Source: CAZJQD01 sp964548165 [NCBI: uncultured bacterium] (GTDB lineage Bacteria; UBA8481). Taken from it: DNA of 35,925 bases. Location: positions 1 to 35,925 of the forward strand of contig CAZJQD010000033.1 in NCBI GenBank assembly GCA_964548165.1, in the 5' to 3' direction. Shown in pieces: positions 9,075 through 17,051 of the stretch. Made by a program: the position numbers and the translations under genes. Positions within the stretch are counted from its first letter, which is position 1. Each line of letters starts with the position of its first letter. The notes under the pieces were generated by a model. The model did no database searches. It had not been told where the DNA came from and worked only from the letters and a program-made list of their open reading frames with translations.

Positions 9075-9400
9075 TCACGGTCGGCGTGTGCCTGGCGCTC
9101 TTCGTGGAGTGGCTCTGGATATGCCGGCTGGTGCGCCGCAACCGCATGTACATCGGTTACGCCGCGCTGTGGTTCCCCATGCTCATCCTCGGCGGCTGCC
9201 TGTCGGCGGCCATGGAGTTCTACCTGGCCGTGCCCCCGGCGGGCACCGTCCTGGGCGGTTTCGCGCTCGTGGCGCTCTTCATGGGGCTCATCTACATCAC
9301 CTCGGTCATATCGATATTGGCCGAGAACATGAGGCGCATGGCCCGCCAGATCGCCCTCGCGCAACTTCCTGCCTCATCCGGGGTGAGCCGCATTCCCTGA
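9071..9400 (+). CDS. DUF2304-like small membrane protein, 109 aa
   Basis: GTG at 9071 overlaps the TGA of the preceding glycosyltransferase (GTGA). The product has three hydrophobic helices, contains LVRRNRMYIGYAALWFPM, and ends with a basic, probably coiled-coil segment (ILAENMRRMARQIALAQL). This layout matches DUF2304, a family regularly encoded directly after GT2 genes and thought to assist them at the membrane. Its last 27 bases overlap the 3' end of the convergent polysaccharide deacetylase gene. Frame and stop are secure; the family name is from resemblance of layout and context. Confidence 0.72.
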   Translation: MITVGVCLALFVEWLWICRLVRRNRMYIGYAALWFPMLILGGCLSAAMEFYLAVPPAGTVLGGFALVALFMGLIYITSVISILAENMRRMARQIALAQLPASSGVSRIP

Positions 9401-10738
9401 GCCATCCGACATGTCCGGAACGTGGCCCCGCGATCTCCAATGAGCGGCGATGGCGGCGGGGGTGGTCATCCACGCGGTCGAATCCGCGGCCAGCTCGTCC
9501 AACAGCCTTTCGTAGACGCGGCGCATGGTGGGATTTCCGCTGAAGTGAGGGTCCGCGTGCGTGGTGTAGACGGCGACGCCGCCGACGCGACGGATCCACG
9601 CGAGCTTCGTTCGCCAGAGGTCCAGCATCGCCTCTTCCTCCATGCCCATGTATTGCAGGATGTTCTCGAGGGGTTGCGTGCACGGGATCTCGAGCATCCG
9701 GTCGCGGACGAACGGAAAGACCGTGCCGCACCCGCTGGCGTCCGCGCATTGCAGGAGCCTCTCGCTGTCGCCCACGCTCGTGTCGTAGAGATAGCCCTCG
9801 GCCCCCAGCGCCGCGAAGAGCCGGGGGCTACGCATCAGGGAGGGCGCGCGATAGCCGACGGACCCGTGCCGGGCCAGCTCCCGGCGGCAGGCCTCCAGGC
9901 GCCGGCGAATGGCAGGTTCGGATAGGAACGAGGTGCGGTTGTCGTGGTTCCAATCATGGCAGCCGATCTCATGCCCGCGTTCCCGCAGATCGGCGAGCAA
10001 TCCGTGATCGAGCGGGTAGCGGTGGGTGGGGAGAAACCAGGCAGAGACGAAGCCGCGGGCGCTCTCGATAGCGGCAATGGCGGGTACTTCGTGCTGGCCG
10101 TCTCGACCGTCGACGTCATGGGTCAGCGCCACGGCGAAGCGCTTTCCTTGCGGCCACGAGGGCGCCGTGGGCGTGCCTGCGACGAGGCGGGCAGCGGTGG
10201 CCACGAGGTCGCGCAGGGTCTCGATCGAGGGCTCGACGGGCCAGGCAGGGAACGCGCTGGAGTCCGTGGCGGACCGCGCGGAGCGATTGTAGAGCGAGCG
10301 GATACGCGAGCGGAGGGTGGCCGGCAGGAGCTTGTGGTAGTTGAAGGGGAGTCGCGTGTAGAGCGGGCGCCGGCGCACGTAGTAGCGCTCCTGCAGGACA
10401 TGCTCTATCGCGTCCTCGGGATCGAAGGCGAAGACCACGCCCCGATCCGTCTCGACGATGGCGGGTCGACGTTCCGCTCCCCGCGCAAGATGCGCCAGGA
10501 TCCGTCCCCGCGGCATCGATACAGGTGAGTCCGCAAGCCAGATGCCGATGGGGGCATCCGGAAGGTTCCGGGGGGGACCGATTCCAGGGGTCTGGTCCAG
10601 AATACCGAGCGTCCATCGCGCTCCTGCAGGGGGGGGCGGCGGGAAGAGGAGCCGGGCTTGCTCGCTGGAGGCGTCCGGCCGGCCTGTTCCGTCGTGACGG
10701 CCGAAGAGCGAGGGATCCAGGCGCCAGAACGCCGCCAA
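9374..10738 (-). CDS. Polysaccharide deacetylase (CE4/NodB-like) family protein, 454 aa
   Basis: The C-terminal half is a NodB-homology domain: LTHDVDG (206-212) provides the catalytic and metal aspartates, EIGCHDWNHD (257-266) the metal histidines, and VGYRAPSL and VYTTHADP follow as later motifs. The N-terminal about 190 residues are an extra region without recognised family; it contains RYYVRRRPLYTRLPFNYHKLLP. Such proteins remove acetyl groups from amino sugars, and the neighbours suggest a surface glycan or its lipid-linked precursor as substrate. No signal peptide is evident, so a cytoplasmic or membrane-surface location is possible. The start is TTG at 10738 and is uncertain. It reads in the same direction as the radical SAM gene 43 bp upstream. 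Confidence 0.82.
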   Translation of the reverse strand: MAAFWRLDPSLFGRHDGTGRPDASSEQARLLFPPPPPAGARWTLGILDQTPGIGPPRNLPDAPIGIWLADSPVSMPRGRILAHLARGAERRPAIVETDRGVVFAFDPEDAIEHVLQERYYVRRRPLYTRLPFNYHKLLPATLRSRIRSLYNRSARSATDSSAFPAWPVEPSIETLRDLVATAARLVAGTPTAPSWPQGKRFAVALTHDVDGRDGQHEVPAIAAIESARGFVSAWFLPTHRYPLDHGLLADLRERGHEIGCHDWNHDNRTSFLSEPAIRRRLEACRRELARHGSVGYRAPSLMRSPRLFAALGAEGYLYDTSVGDSERLLQCADASGCGTVFPFVRDRMLEIPCTQPLENILQYMGMEEEAMLDLWRTKLAWIRRVGGVAVYTTHADPHFSGNPTMRRVYERLLDELAADSTAWMTTPAAIAAHWRSRGHVPDMSDGSGNAAHPG

Positions 10739-10781
10739 CCCGGGAGCCGGGGAGGGGCCGGGATTTAGCCGGGGCGTCCGA

Positions 10782-11786
10782 TCAGGGCTCAGCGAGGACT
10801 TTCTCCGTGGGGAGGTAGTTATGCATCTTCATCGAGCAGCCCTTGCAGATATTAATGGAGTGCTTGTCCGTTCGCTGGCGGTCCCGGAACGCGGCCATGT
10901 TCTTCCCGTGCCAGATGTCAGCGTAGCTGGACTCGCCGAACTTTCCCACCGGGTGCTCGCCTCGTTCGTCATTACAGCAGGGCGTGACTACGCCGTTCCA
11001 AAACATGTAGGTGCTCCACCAGAGCCGTGGGCAGCGGCCGAACGGCTCTCTGGAGGAGTAGCGTGAACGTTCCTGAACCTTCGGGATCTTCTCGCGCACG
11101 TCGTAGACGAGTGCAGTTTTAAAGGCGATCGAATCCACGCCCAAGTCCAGAGCCAAGGCTTTAGCAGCCCGGATCTCGTGTTCGTTTTCTGCAGTGATGA
11201 TGAACTGGAGATCGATAGAGGGGGTCGCGCGGTGGAGTCGCTTCTTGTCTTCTACCAGTGCTCGGATGTTGGCGCAGACCTTCTCAAAATCCCCGCCTTT
11301 GCGGAACTTGACGTAGACCTCGGGCGTGGCACCGTCGACTCCGATAATGAGGTTGTCGAGTCCGGCCTCCAGGATATCAGCGCGAACCTTTTCATCGAGG
11401 AAGTGGCCGTTCGTAGAGATTCGGACAAAAATGCGGCGCTGGTGGGCCTCTCGTATCATGGTCATAAGGTTCTTGTTGAGAAAGGACTCGCCGCCCAGAT
11501 AGAGCGAGAGGATCATGCAGGTCGGCTCGAGTTCATCAAGAGCCCGGCGATACATGTCGAGCGACAGCATGCCCTTGGGGCGGCGAAGGTCATCGATCCC
11601 CGTGAGGCATAGAGGGCAGGAGAGGTTGCAAACGTTGGTGGGTTCGAACATGACGAGGGGCGGAAGTCCCCAAGGCTGAGGCCTTCCCAGGACCCAAGAG
11701 GCCCCCACTTTCGCGAGGTTCCATACGCGCCGTGGGGTGACCACTCCACTCGCGAGCAAACGAAAAAGCAACGACGTGACTCTCAC
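10782..11786 (-). CDS. Radical SAM protein with SPASM-like C-terminus, 334 aa
   Basis: The 4Fe-4S-binding triad is CNLSCPLC (C53, C57, C60), in the context MFEPTNVCNLSCPLC. It is followed by the barrel signatures LSLYLGGESFLN and RISTNGHFLD. The C-terminal cysteines (CCNDERG, and ICKGCSMKMHNYL) form a SPASM/twitch-type auxiliary cluster region. Enzymes of this layout modify peptides, sugars or lipids by radical chemistry. Placed with deacetylase, methyltransferases and glycosyltransferases, sugar or lipid-carrier modification is the likely job, but the substrate is unknown. The start is GTG at 11784-11786. The DNA from here to about 12100 looks less GC-rich than its flanks, which could mark transfer. 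Confidence 0.85.
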   Translation of the reverse strand: MRVTSLLFRLLASGVVTPRRVWNLAKVGASWVLGRPQPWGLPPLVMFEPTNVCNLSCPLCLTGIDDLRRPKGMLSLDMYRRALDELEPTCMILSLYLGGESFLNKNLMTMIREAHQRRIFVRISTNGHFLDEKVRADILEAGLDNLIIGVDGATPEVYVKFRKGGDFEKVCANIRALVEDKKRLHRATPSIDLQFIITAENEHEIRAAKALALDLGVDSIAFKTALVYDVREKIPKVQERSRYSSREPFGRCPRLWWSTYMFWNGVVTPCCNDERGEHPVGKFGESSYADIWHGKNMAAFRDRQRTDKHSINICKGCSMKMHNYLPTEKVLAEP

Positions 11787-11811
11787 GGAAGTAGAACCAT
11801 ATTAGTTCTCA

Positions 11812-12579
11812 TTACCCGGCAATGTCAAGGCTGTCAGGGCCTGAGCATGATTTTCTAGCCAGGACGCGGACCTCAGGCGTCCTGAATTCAATCTCCTCGC
11901 ATGCCGCATCGCGGCACCAGCCGGCAACAGTGGCGCGGTCAGCGCATTGCAAATGGGGAGCAGTCAAGAGGTTGAAAAATATGTGGGCGCCCTCGGCTAT
12001 GCCGACCGGATATTTTCTCAGCCGGCTTAGCCGGTGCACGATGCCGTGTAGGGGTGCCAGCACGTAGGCTAGCAGACGAACTGCCGGCAATGGGAGCGGC
12101 GCTGCAACGGCACGAGCAATTGCCGAAGCCACCCGCAGCCACATGGGGAGAGGAGGCCAAATGGTAAAGGCAATCCACCCGCCAGGTCGCGTAACCCGAG
12201 CGAGTTCGCGAACTGCCGCCGCCGGGTCCGAGACGTATAGAAGCACGCCGTGGGCCCAGGCGGCGTCGCAGCAGGCGTCTTGCAGGGGGATGCGCAGGAT
12301 GTCGGATTGAAATCCGGACAAGCCCTCTTCCCGGGAGGCCAGGAGAGCGGCACGGGAGATGTCCGAGACAATGATCCGCGGGCGGTGGCGCCTCGCAAAC
12401 TCTGCTGCGGGACGGCCCAATCCGCATCCGGCATCGAGGACCCGGGCGTTCTTGAGGGGCACGCCGCGCAGGAGTTCTTCCAGTTCGTCGGCGGCCTCTT
12501 TCGTGGTCTTGCCGTAGATCCGCTCGCCGAACGTGAAGGTGCCCCACTCGATATCCCAGAGCCGGCGTAGGTTGCTCAT
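11812..12579 (-). CDS. Class I SAM-dependent methyltransferase, 255 aa
   Basis: Motif I is RVLDAGCGLGRPAAEFARR (about residues 45-63), followed by IIVSDIS as motif II, DAAWAHGVLLYV as motif IV region and VTRPGGWIAFTIWPP as post-motif. A hydrophobic stretch follows (WLRVASAIARAVAAPLPLPAVRLLAYVLAPL), suggesting membrane association. The family covers many small-molecule and lipid methylases, so no substrate can be named. It is the third of three methyltransferase genes joined by 4-bp overlaps; its ATG overlaps the preceding TGA (ATGA, 12576-12579). Confidence 0.82.
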   Translation of the reverse strand: MSNLRRLWDIEWGTFTFGERIYGKTTKEAADELEELLRGVPLKNARVLDAGCGLGRPAAEFARRHRPRIIVSDISRAALLASREEGLSGFQSDILRIPLQDACCDAAWAHGVLLYVSDPAAAVRELARVTRPGGWIAFTIWPPLPMWLRVASAIARAVAAPLPLPAVRLLAYVLAPLHGIVHRLSRLRKYPVGIAEGAHIFFNLLTAPHLQCADRATVAGWCRDAACEEIEFRTPEVRVLARKSCSGPDSLDIAG

Positions 12580-13172
12580 GGACGCTTAGCGGTGCAGTCG
12601 AAGAGGGACCAGGGAAACGGGCGGAGTACGGCACTGATCTGAAAGGCGGCGGCGAGAAGTCGGCCGATGGCGGCTGTGGACCAGGCGTTGACGTGGCCGG
12701 GATGGCGGCCGAGGCGAGCGATATGCTTGCCACCGGCCAGGCTCGCCCATGAAAACCACGGTTCGTCGGGAACAGAGATGAGAGCGCGGTTTCCAGCGAG
12801 GCGACCGAGCTCAACGATGGCGGCCTCGGGATTGTCGAGATGTTCGAGCACTTCAAGGCAGAGCACGGTGTTCGGCACATGTCGGCGGAACGGGAGTGCA
12901 TAGATGCTACCGCGGACGTAGAGGCCCTGGGGTCGCCGCATGCGGGCCCGGCGCAGGGAGGACTCTTCGATGTCCATGTGGATGCCGCGGCGGGCTCCGA
13001 GCACAACACAGACCAGGTGTCCTTCGCCGCACCCGATGTCGACAACCGTGGACGTGTCCAGGGCGAGCAGCCGGTGCACTGCGGAGACGAAGCGGCGCAG
13101 GAGCCATGCGCGGATCGGGTTGCCGCCCCCATATTTGTGTTCATCGAGCGTGCGCTCCACGGGCGAGGTCAC
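12576..13172 (-). CDS. Class I SAM-dependent methyltransferase, 198 aa
   Basis: Motif I is TVVDIGCGEGHLV near residues 40-52, then HMDIEESSL (acidic residue for SAM ribose), YALPFRRHVPNTVLCLEVLEHLDNPE as motif IV, and RALISVPDEPWFSW. The HLDNPE and PNEPWF-like segments resemble methyltransferases found in O-antigen and capsule loci. It overlaps both neighbours by four bases (GTGA with the upstream gene, ATGA with the downstream one), so all three are probably translated together. The start is GTG at 13170-13172, followed by a short N-terminus (DEHKYGGGNPIRAWLL). Confidence 0.82.
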   Translation of the reverse strand: MTSPVERTLDEHKYGGGNPIRAWLLRRFVSAVHRLLALDTSTVVDIGCGEGHLVCVVLGARRGIHMDIEESSLRRARMRRPQGLYVRGSIYALPFRRHVPNTVLCLEVLEHLDNPEAAIVELGRLAGNRALISVPDEPWFSWASLAGGKHIARLGRHPGHVNAWSTAAIGRLLAAAFQISAVLRPFPWSLFDCTAKRP

Positions 13173-14002
13173 GTGCGAGGCGATTCGGCCGCGAGGTCGG
13201 CGACGAGGATCCAGCCCAGAGCGGTCGGCTCGGGTTTGCCCGATACCGACGCATCATCAGCCCCAACGATCGACTCGGCGAGGAGGGCGAGGAGATAGCA
13301 TGGGAGAAACAAGAGCCCACCAAGCCACGCGGAGCGGCGAGTCGAGGCGCGATGCAGTCGCCAGAGGGAACGGGTGAGCGCGGAGCGCCCATAGGGGGTG
13401 CAGGATCGGACATGCAGGCCCGTGCGGAGTGCCAGCCCCTCGAGAGCAGTGCGAGCGTATCCCGCCCGGGCGTGGTCAAACTCTTCCTCTGCCTCGATAT
13501 TCCACGGCTGGTCAGCGGTCGTGGTCAGGAGCAACAACCCGTCGTGGGAAAGAACGCGGCGCGCTTCGCGGATCGCGGCCGTATCATCGGTGATGTGCTC
13601 GATGACCTCCGAGTGAAGCACGAGATCGCAGGAGCCGTCGGCGAGGGGGATGCGGCAGGCATCTGCGCGGAGCGCGTGGAAACGGCACGGCATGAGCGGG
13701 GCGAGTCGGGCGGCGGTCGCCAAGCGGGGAATATCGAGATCGAATCCGAACGCGCGATCGGCACGGTCTCCGAAGGCGGCAGTGAGTAGGCCGGCGCCGC
13801 AACCGATCTCGAGGGAGCGGCGGAACCGGCGCTTGCCTATTGCGGCTCGGAGCCGGCGATAGCGAAGCCGGGCGCCCATGTGTGGGATGCCGATCAGGCT
13901 GAGCGCGAACGACTGCAGTCCTCCTCCCATGGTGACGGAGATGCCGTCGGAGGTGTTGAGCGTGATGCGGCCGGCGCGGCCAAGGACGGAGCCAAGCGTC
14001 AT
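13169..14002 (-). CDS. Class I SAM-dependent methyltransferase with hydrophobic tail segment, 277 aa
   Basis: Motif I is SLEIGCGAGLLTAAFG (about residues 64-79), followed by FGFDLDIPRLATAA and LVLHSEVIEHITDD as the motif IV region, and RVLSHDGLLLLTTT. A C-terminal hydrophobic helix (WLGGLLFLPCYLLALLAESIV) suggests membrane attachment. The same general fold as the two following genes, but with low similarity, argues against a recent tandem duplication. The ATG at 14000-14002 lies 26 bp after the GtrB-like glycosyltransferase, in the same orientation. Confidence 0.82.
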   Translation of the reverse strand: MTLGSVLGRAGRITLNTSDGISVTMGGGLQSFALSLIGIPHMGARLRYRRLRAAIGKRRFRRSLEIGCGAGLLTAAFGDRADRAFGFDLDIPRLATAARLAPLMPCRFHALRADACRIPLADGSCDLVLHSEVIEHITDDTAAIREARRVLSHDGLLLLTTTADQPWNIEAEEEFDHARAGYARTALEGLALRTGLHVRSCTPYGRSALTRSLWRLHRASTRRSAWLGGLLFLPCYLLALLAESIVGADDASVSGKPEPTALGWILVADLAAESPRT

Positions 14003-14028
14003 GTGCTTCGGGTGGATGCAGGGAGCAT

Positions 14029-14931
14029 CTAGGACGGCCTGTGGTCCCGTATGACGTGGAGAATATGCGCGAGCGTTTCGGCGAGGAACCCCATCAGGAT
14101 GAACTGGAGCCCGGAGAGCGCGAAGACGACGATGGGGAAGAGGAGCTGTCGGTACTTCTCGCCGGAGATGAGCCAGGCAGCCAGGTAGTAGGAGATGCCG
14201 CCGCAGGCGAGAAGCAGAAGGATTGTACCGATGATGCCAAAGAGGAGAAGTGGCTGCGCGGAGAAGGTGATATGGAACTTCAGTGCGAGCATGTGCATGA
14301 TGCTTTGAGGAATCCGCCAGACGCCGAAGTGGGATTTCCCGTAGGTGCGCGGCAGGTAGCGCGTTTCCACCTCGGCGTAGCGAAAGCCTTCCCGGACGGC
14401 CAGGACAGCAAGGAATCGGTGCCAGCCCGGTCGGAGGATCATGGTGTCGACGACTTCGCGGCGAAAGCCCTTCACCCAGTTCATGTCCTTGAGGCCGACA
14501 CCGAAGAGGAGGCGGCAGAGGAGTCGGTAGCCGGCGGAGGCGAAACTCTTCATCTCGTGACGCGAATCCCTGTATCCGAAGACGATCTCGGCGCCATCCG
14601 TGAGGGCCTGGTTCATGCGGGGCACGGCATCGATGGGATCACACTGCATATCGGCGCAGAGAAAGAAGATCCGGGCGCCGCGAGCGCCCCGAAATCCTGT
14701 TCCCAGGGCGGCGGAGAGCCCGACATTGCGGCGGTGGCGGAGGACGACGAGGCCCGGGCGGTTGAGCTCTCGGAGGATCGCAGGGGTATCGTCGCTGGAT
14801 CCGTCGTCTACAACGATGACCTCGCCCCCGCCTACCATTTCCAACGCCGCAAAAGCCCGCTCCACAACTTCGCGAATGGTTCCGGCTTCGTTGTGGGCCG
14901 GGATGACGATGGATGCCTTCAAAGGTTCCAC
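14029..14931 (-). CDS. GtrB/DPM-like polyprenyl-phosphate glycosyltransferase, 300 aa
   Basis: The N-terminal GT2 domain has ASIVIPAHNEAGTIREVV, VIVVDDGSSDDTPAIL, a DxD-like CADMQCDPID, and NWVKGFRREVV. Two C-terminal membrane helices (about residues 225-250 and 262-285) match the DPM1/GtrB layout. Such enzymes load a sugar from a nucleotide donor onto undecaprenyl phosphate at the inner leaflet, making donors for GT-C enzymes such as the GT39 protein in this same block. It begins the five-gene minus-strand run GT2-MT-MT-MT-radical SAM. The start is GTG at 14929-14931. Confidence 0.85.
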   Translation of the reverse strand: MEPLKASIVIPAHNEAGTIREVVERAFAALEMVGGGEVIVVDDGSSDDTPAILRELNRPGLVVLRHRRNVGLSAALGTGFRGARGARIFFLCADMQCDPIDAVPRMNQALTDGAEIVFGYRDSRHEMKSFASAGYRLLCRLLFGVGLKDMNWVKGFRREVVDTMILRPGWHRFLAVLAVREGFRYAEVETRYLPRTYGKSHFGVWRIPQSIMHMLALKFHITFSAQPLLLFGIIGTILLLLACGGISYYLAAWLISGEKYRQLLFPIVVFALSGLQFILMGFLAETLAHILHVIRDHRPS

Positions 14932-15147
14932 GAAGCGACAGTAATGGCTATTTGCGGACTTGTAAACTGGGCGAGACTGCCCTTGAAGCCCTGAGAATTC
15001 ATCCGCAGATAGCGCGGATGGCCGCAGAATAGGGCTTTACCCTTGTGGCCTTGTCCCCGAAAACCAGTCCGGAAACTGGTACACATGGACGGGCCGAAGC
15101 CGAGCAAGGAACCCGCCTGCTGATGCGCTTCGAACGCATCCCTTGAG
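14932..15147 (-). other. 216-bp leader between scpA and the GtrB-like gene
   Basis: No convincing gene. It holds two small inverted repeats: atccgc...gcggat within 15001-15019, and accagt-ccggaa-actggt near 15062-15079. On the minus strand it lies after the scpA stop and before the glycosyltransferase start, so it probably holds the glycan operon promoter. No T-tract terminator is visible. Confidence 0.4.
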
Positions 15148-16011
15148 CTAGCTGATCACCCCGGGGCGAGCGATGCGGATCTCGCCGAGGATATCCCGTT
15201 GAACGACGACGACCTCGACGGCGCGCATCATCTCGAGGATCGCGAGGAAGGTCGCGATCAGCCAGTTGCGTTCCTTCTCCGGATCGAAGAGCTCGGAGAA
15301 GAGCACGGTGCCGTCGCGCTCCAGGAGGACGCGGATGGCGGCGATGCGCTCCTCGATCCGGATCGGTTCGCGGGCCATCTCCCGGACTTCCTTCTCGGGG
15401 GCGCGCTTGAGAACCTGGCGGAAGGCGTCGAGGAGCCGGCCGAGGTCGACCTTGAGGATCTGCTCCTGCTCGGGCTCGACCGCGGGGCGGGTTCTCAGGA
15501 AGATGCGCGAGCGCTCCTTCATCTTCCCGTGGAGCGCGGCGGCGGCGGCCTTGAAGCGCTCGTACTCCTGCAGGAGCCGGATCAGCTCCTCGCGCGTCAG
15601 TTCCTCGTCCTCGGCATCGGCGCCCGCCTCGGCCGGCAGGAGCTCGCGCGCCTTCAGCTGGATGAGCGCGGCGGCCATCACGAGGAAGTCGCCGGCGTTG
15701 TCGAGGAGCTCGGTGCCGCCCTTCTCCCAGTCCAGCTGGAGATCCTTGAGGTGGGCCAGGAACTGGTCGGTGATGCTGGCGACGGGGATCTCGACGATCG
15801 GGATCTGGCGCTCCTTCACGAGGAAAAGCAACAGGTCCAGGGGGCCGGCGAAGCGTTCGAGCTCGACGTGATGGCCGTCCCAGCGGGTGCCGTCCGGGAG
15901 CTTGATGCCCTCGGGGACCCGGAGACGCGAGGGGGATTCGACTGCTTCCGCCGAATCGGGCGCCGCCGCGGGAGCCCCATCGGTCGCCGCCGACTTCTCT
16001 TCGGCGCTCAT
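15148..16011 (-). CDS. scpA: Segregation and condensation protein A (kleisin), 287 aa
   Basis: ScpA bridges the SMC heads and recruits ScpB for chromosome condensation and segregation. After an Ala-rich N-terminal tail of about 45 residues the conserved block FAGPLDLLLFLVKERQIPIVEIPVASITDQFL appears, then DNAGDFLVMAAALIQLKARELLP. The acidic linker and C-terminal winged-helix segment (VLFSELFDPEKERNWLIATFLAILEMMRAVEVVVVQRDILGEI) complete the family pattern. The ATG at 16009-16011 overlaps the trpS stop (ATGA). Longer upstream reading is open but overlaps trpS and is not conserved. scpB, usually the next gene, is absent; the following genes are glycan genes. Confidence 0.93.
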   Translation of the reverse strand: MSAEEKSAATDGAPAAAPDSAEAVESPSRLRVPEGIKLPDGTRWDGHHVELERFAGPLDLLLFLVKERQIPIVEIPVASITDQFLAHLKDLQLDWEKGGTELLDNAGDFLVMAAALIQLKARELLPAEAGADAEDEELTREELIRLLQEYERFKAAAAALHGKMKERSRIFLRTRPAVEPEQEQILKVDLGRLLDAFRQVLKRAPEKEVREMAREPIRIEERIAAIRVLLERDGTVLFSELFDPEKERNWLIATFLAILEMMRAVEVVVVQRDILGEIRIARPGVIS

Positions 16012-17051
16012 CGGTGTGCCGTCCTGCTTTCGGCGTCGAGGGCGATATCGCCGGCAATACCGATGGCAGCCATCACGCGGCTCATCGTGCGGCGCGCCAC
16101 GGCGCGCGCGCGCCGGCCCCCGTCCTCCAGGACTTCGCGAACGCGCGCATCCGAGATGGCTGAAAGCTTCTCGCGGTAACTGCTCATTGCGGCCGCGTGC
16201 GAGTCCATGAGGATCTTCTTGCAGTCGACGCACCCGAGCGAGGCCGTGGTGCAGCCCTGGCGGATCTCGTCGAGCCTCGTGGGCGTGTAGAGCTCGTGGT
16301 AGGGGAAGAGGTTGCAGTCGGCGGGGTTTCCGGGGTCATGGCGGAGCTTTCGTTTCTCGTCCGTCTTCATGCCCTTGATCTGCTTGTTGATGACCTCGAC
16401 GCTGGCGGCGAGCTCGATCGTGTTCCCGTAGGACTTGGACATCTTCCGTCCGTCGGTGCCCATGATCTTGGCGGCGCGGGTCAGGAGCGGCTGGGGTTCG
16501 ACGAGGTCGGCGCCAGGGTGCGTGAGATTGAACCGGCGGACGATCTCGCGCGCCATCTCGAGGTGGACGACCTGGTCCTCCCCCACGGGGATGCGATCGG
16601 CGTCGTAGAGCGCGACGTCGGCGCACATGAGGACGGGGTAGCCGAGGAGCCCGGCATTCGCCGATCCCTCGCCGAGCTCGGAGACGCGGTCCTTGTAGGT
16701 CGGGCACCGTTCCAGCCACGAAACGGGCGTGACCATCGTGAGGAGCGTGGAGAGGAGCGCGTGCTCGAGGACGTCGGATTGGCGGAAGACGACGGCCTTC
16801 GCGGGATCGATGCCGAGGGCGAGCCAGTCGCGGACCATCTCCGTCGTCCAGCGCGCGATCTCGCCCGGGTCGGACCGGTCGGTGAGCGCGTGGAGGTCGG
16901 CGACGAAGTAGTAGCAGGTGTTTGCGGCCTGGAGCGCGAGCCAGTTCCGGATGACGCCCTCGAGATGGCCGACGTGCAGGCGACCGGTGGGGCGCATCCC
17001 GGAGACGACGACGTGGGCGCCTCCCCGATCGTCGCTTCCTGGGGCGGGCAT
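16008..17051 (-). CDS. trpS: Tryptophanyl-tRNA synthetase, 347 aa
   Basis: Class I aminoacyl-tRNA synthetase charging tRNA-Trp. The HIGH motif is read as HVGH in GRLHVGHLEGVIRNW, and KMSKS occurs intact in GRKMSKSYGNTIEL. VGEDQVVHLEMAREI and the CADVALYDAD segment are characteristic of TrpRS. GCVDCKK appears near the C-terminus. Length is normal. The ATG at 17049-17051 shares its A with the TGA of the upstream carboxyltransferase gene (TGATG), and its own stop overlaps scpA, so three genes form one translationally coupled unit. The open frame runs much further upstream but that part is the shadow of the carboxyltransferase. Confidence 0.95.
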   Translation of the reverse strand: MPAPGSDDRGGAHVVVSGMRPTGRLHVGHLEGVIRNWLALQAANTCYYFVADLHALTDRSDPGEIARWTTEMVRDWLALGIDPAKAVVFRQSDVLEHALLSTLLTMVTPVSWLERCPTYKDRVSELGEGSANAGLLGYPVLMCADVALYDADRIPVGEDQVVHLEMAREIVRRFNLTHPGADLVEPQPLLTRAAKIMGTDGRKMSKSYGNTIELAASVEVINKQIKGMKTDEKRKLRHDPGNPADCNLFPYHELYTPTRLDEIRQGCTTASLGCVDCKKILMDSHAAAMSSYREKLSAISDARVREVLEDGGRRARAVARRTMSRVMAAIGIAGDIALDAESRTAHR

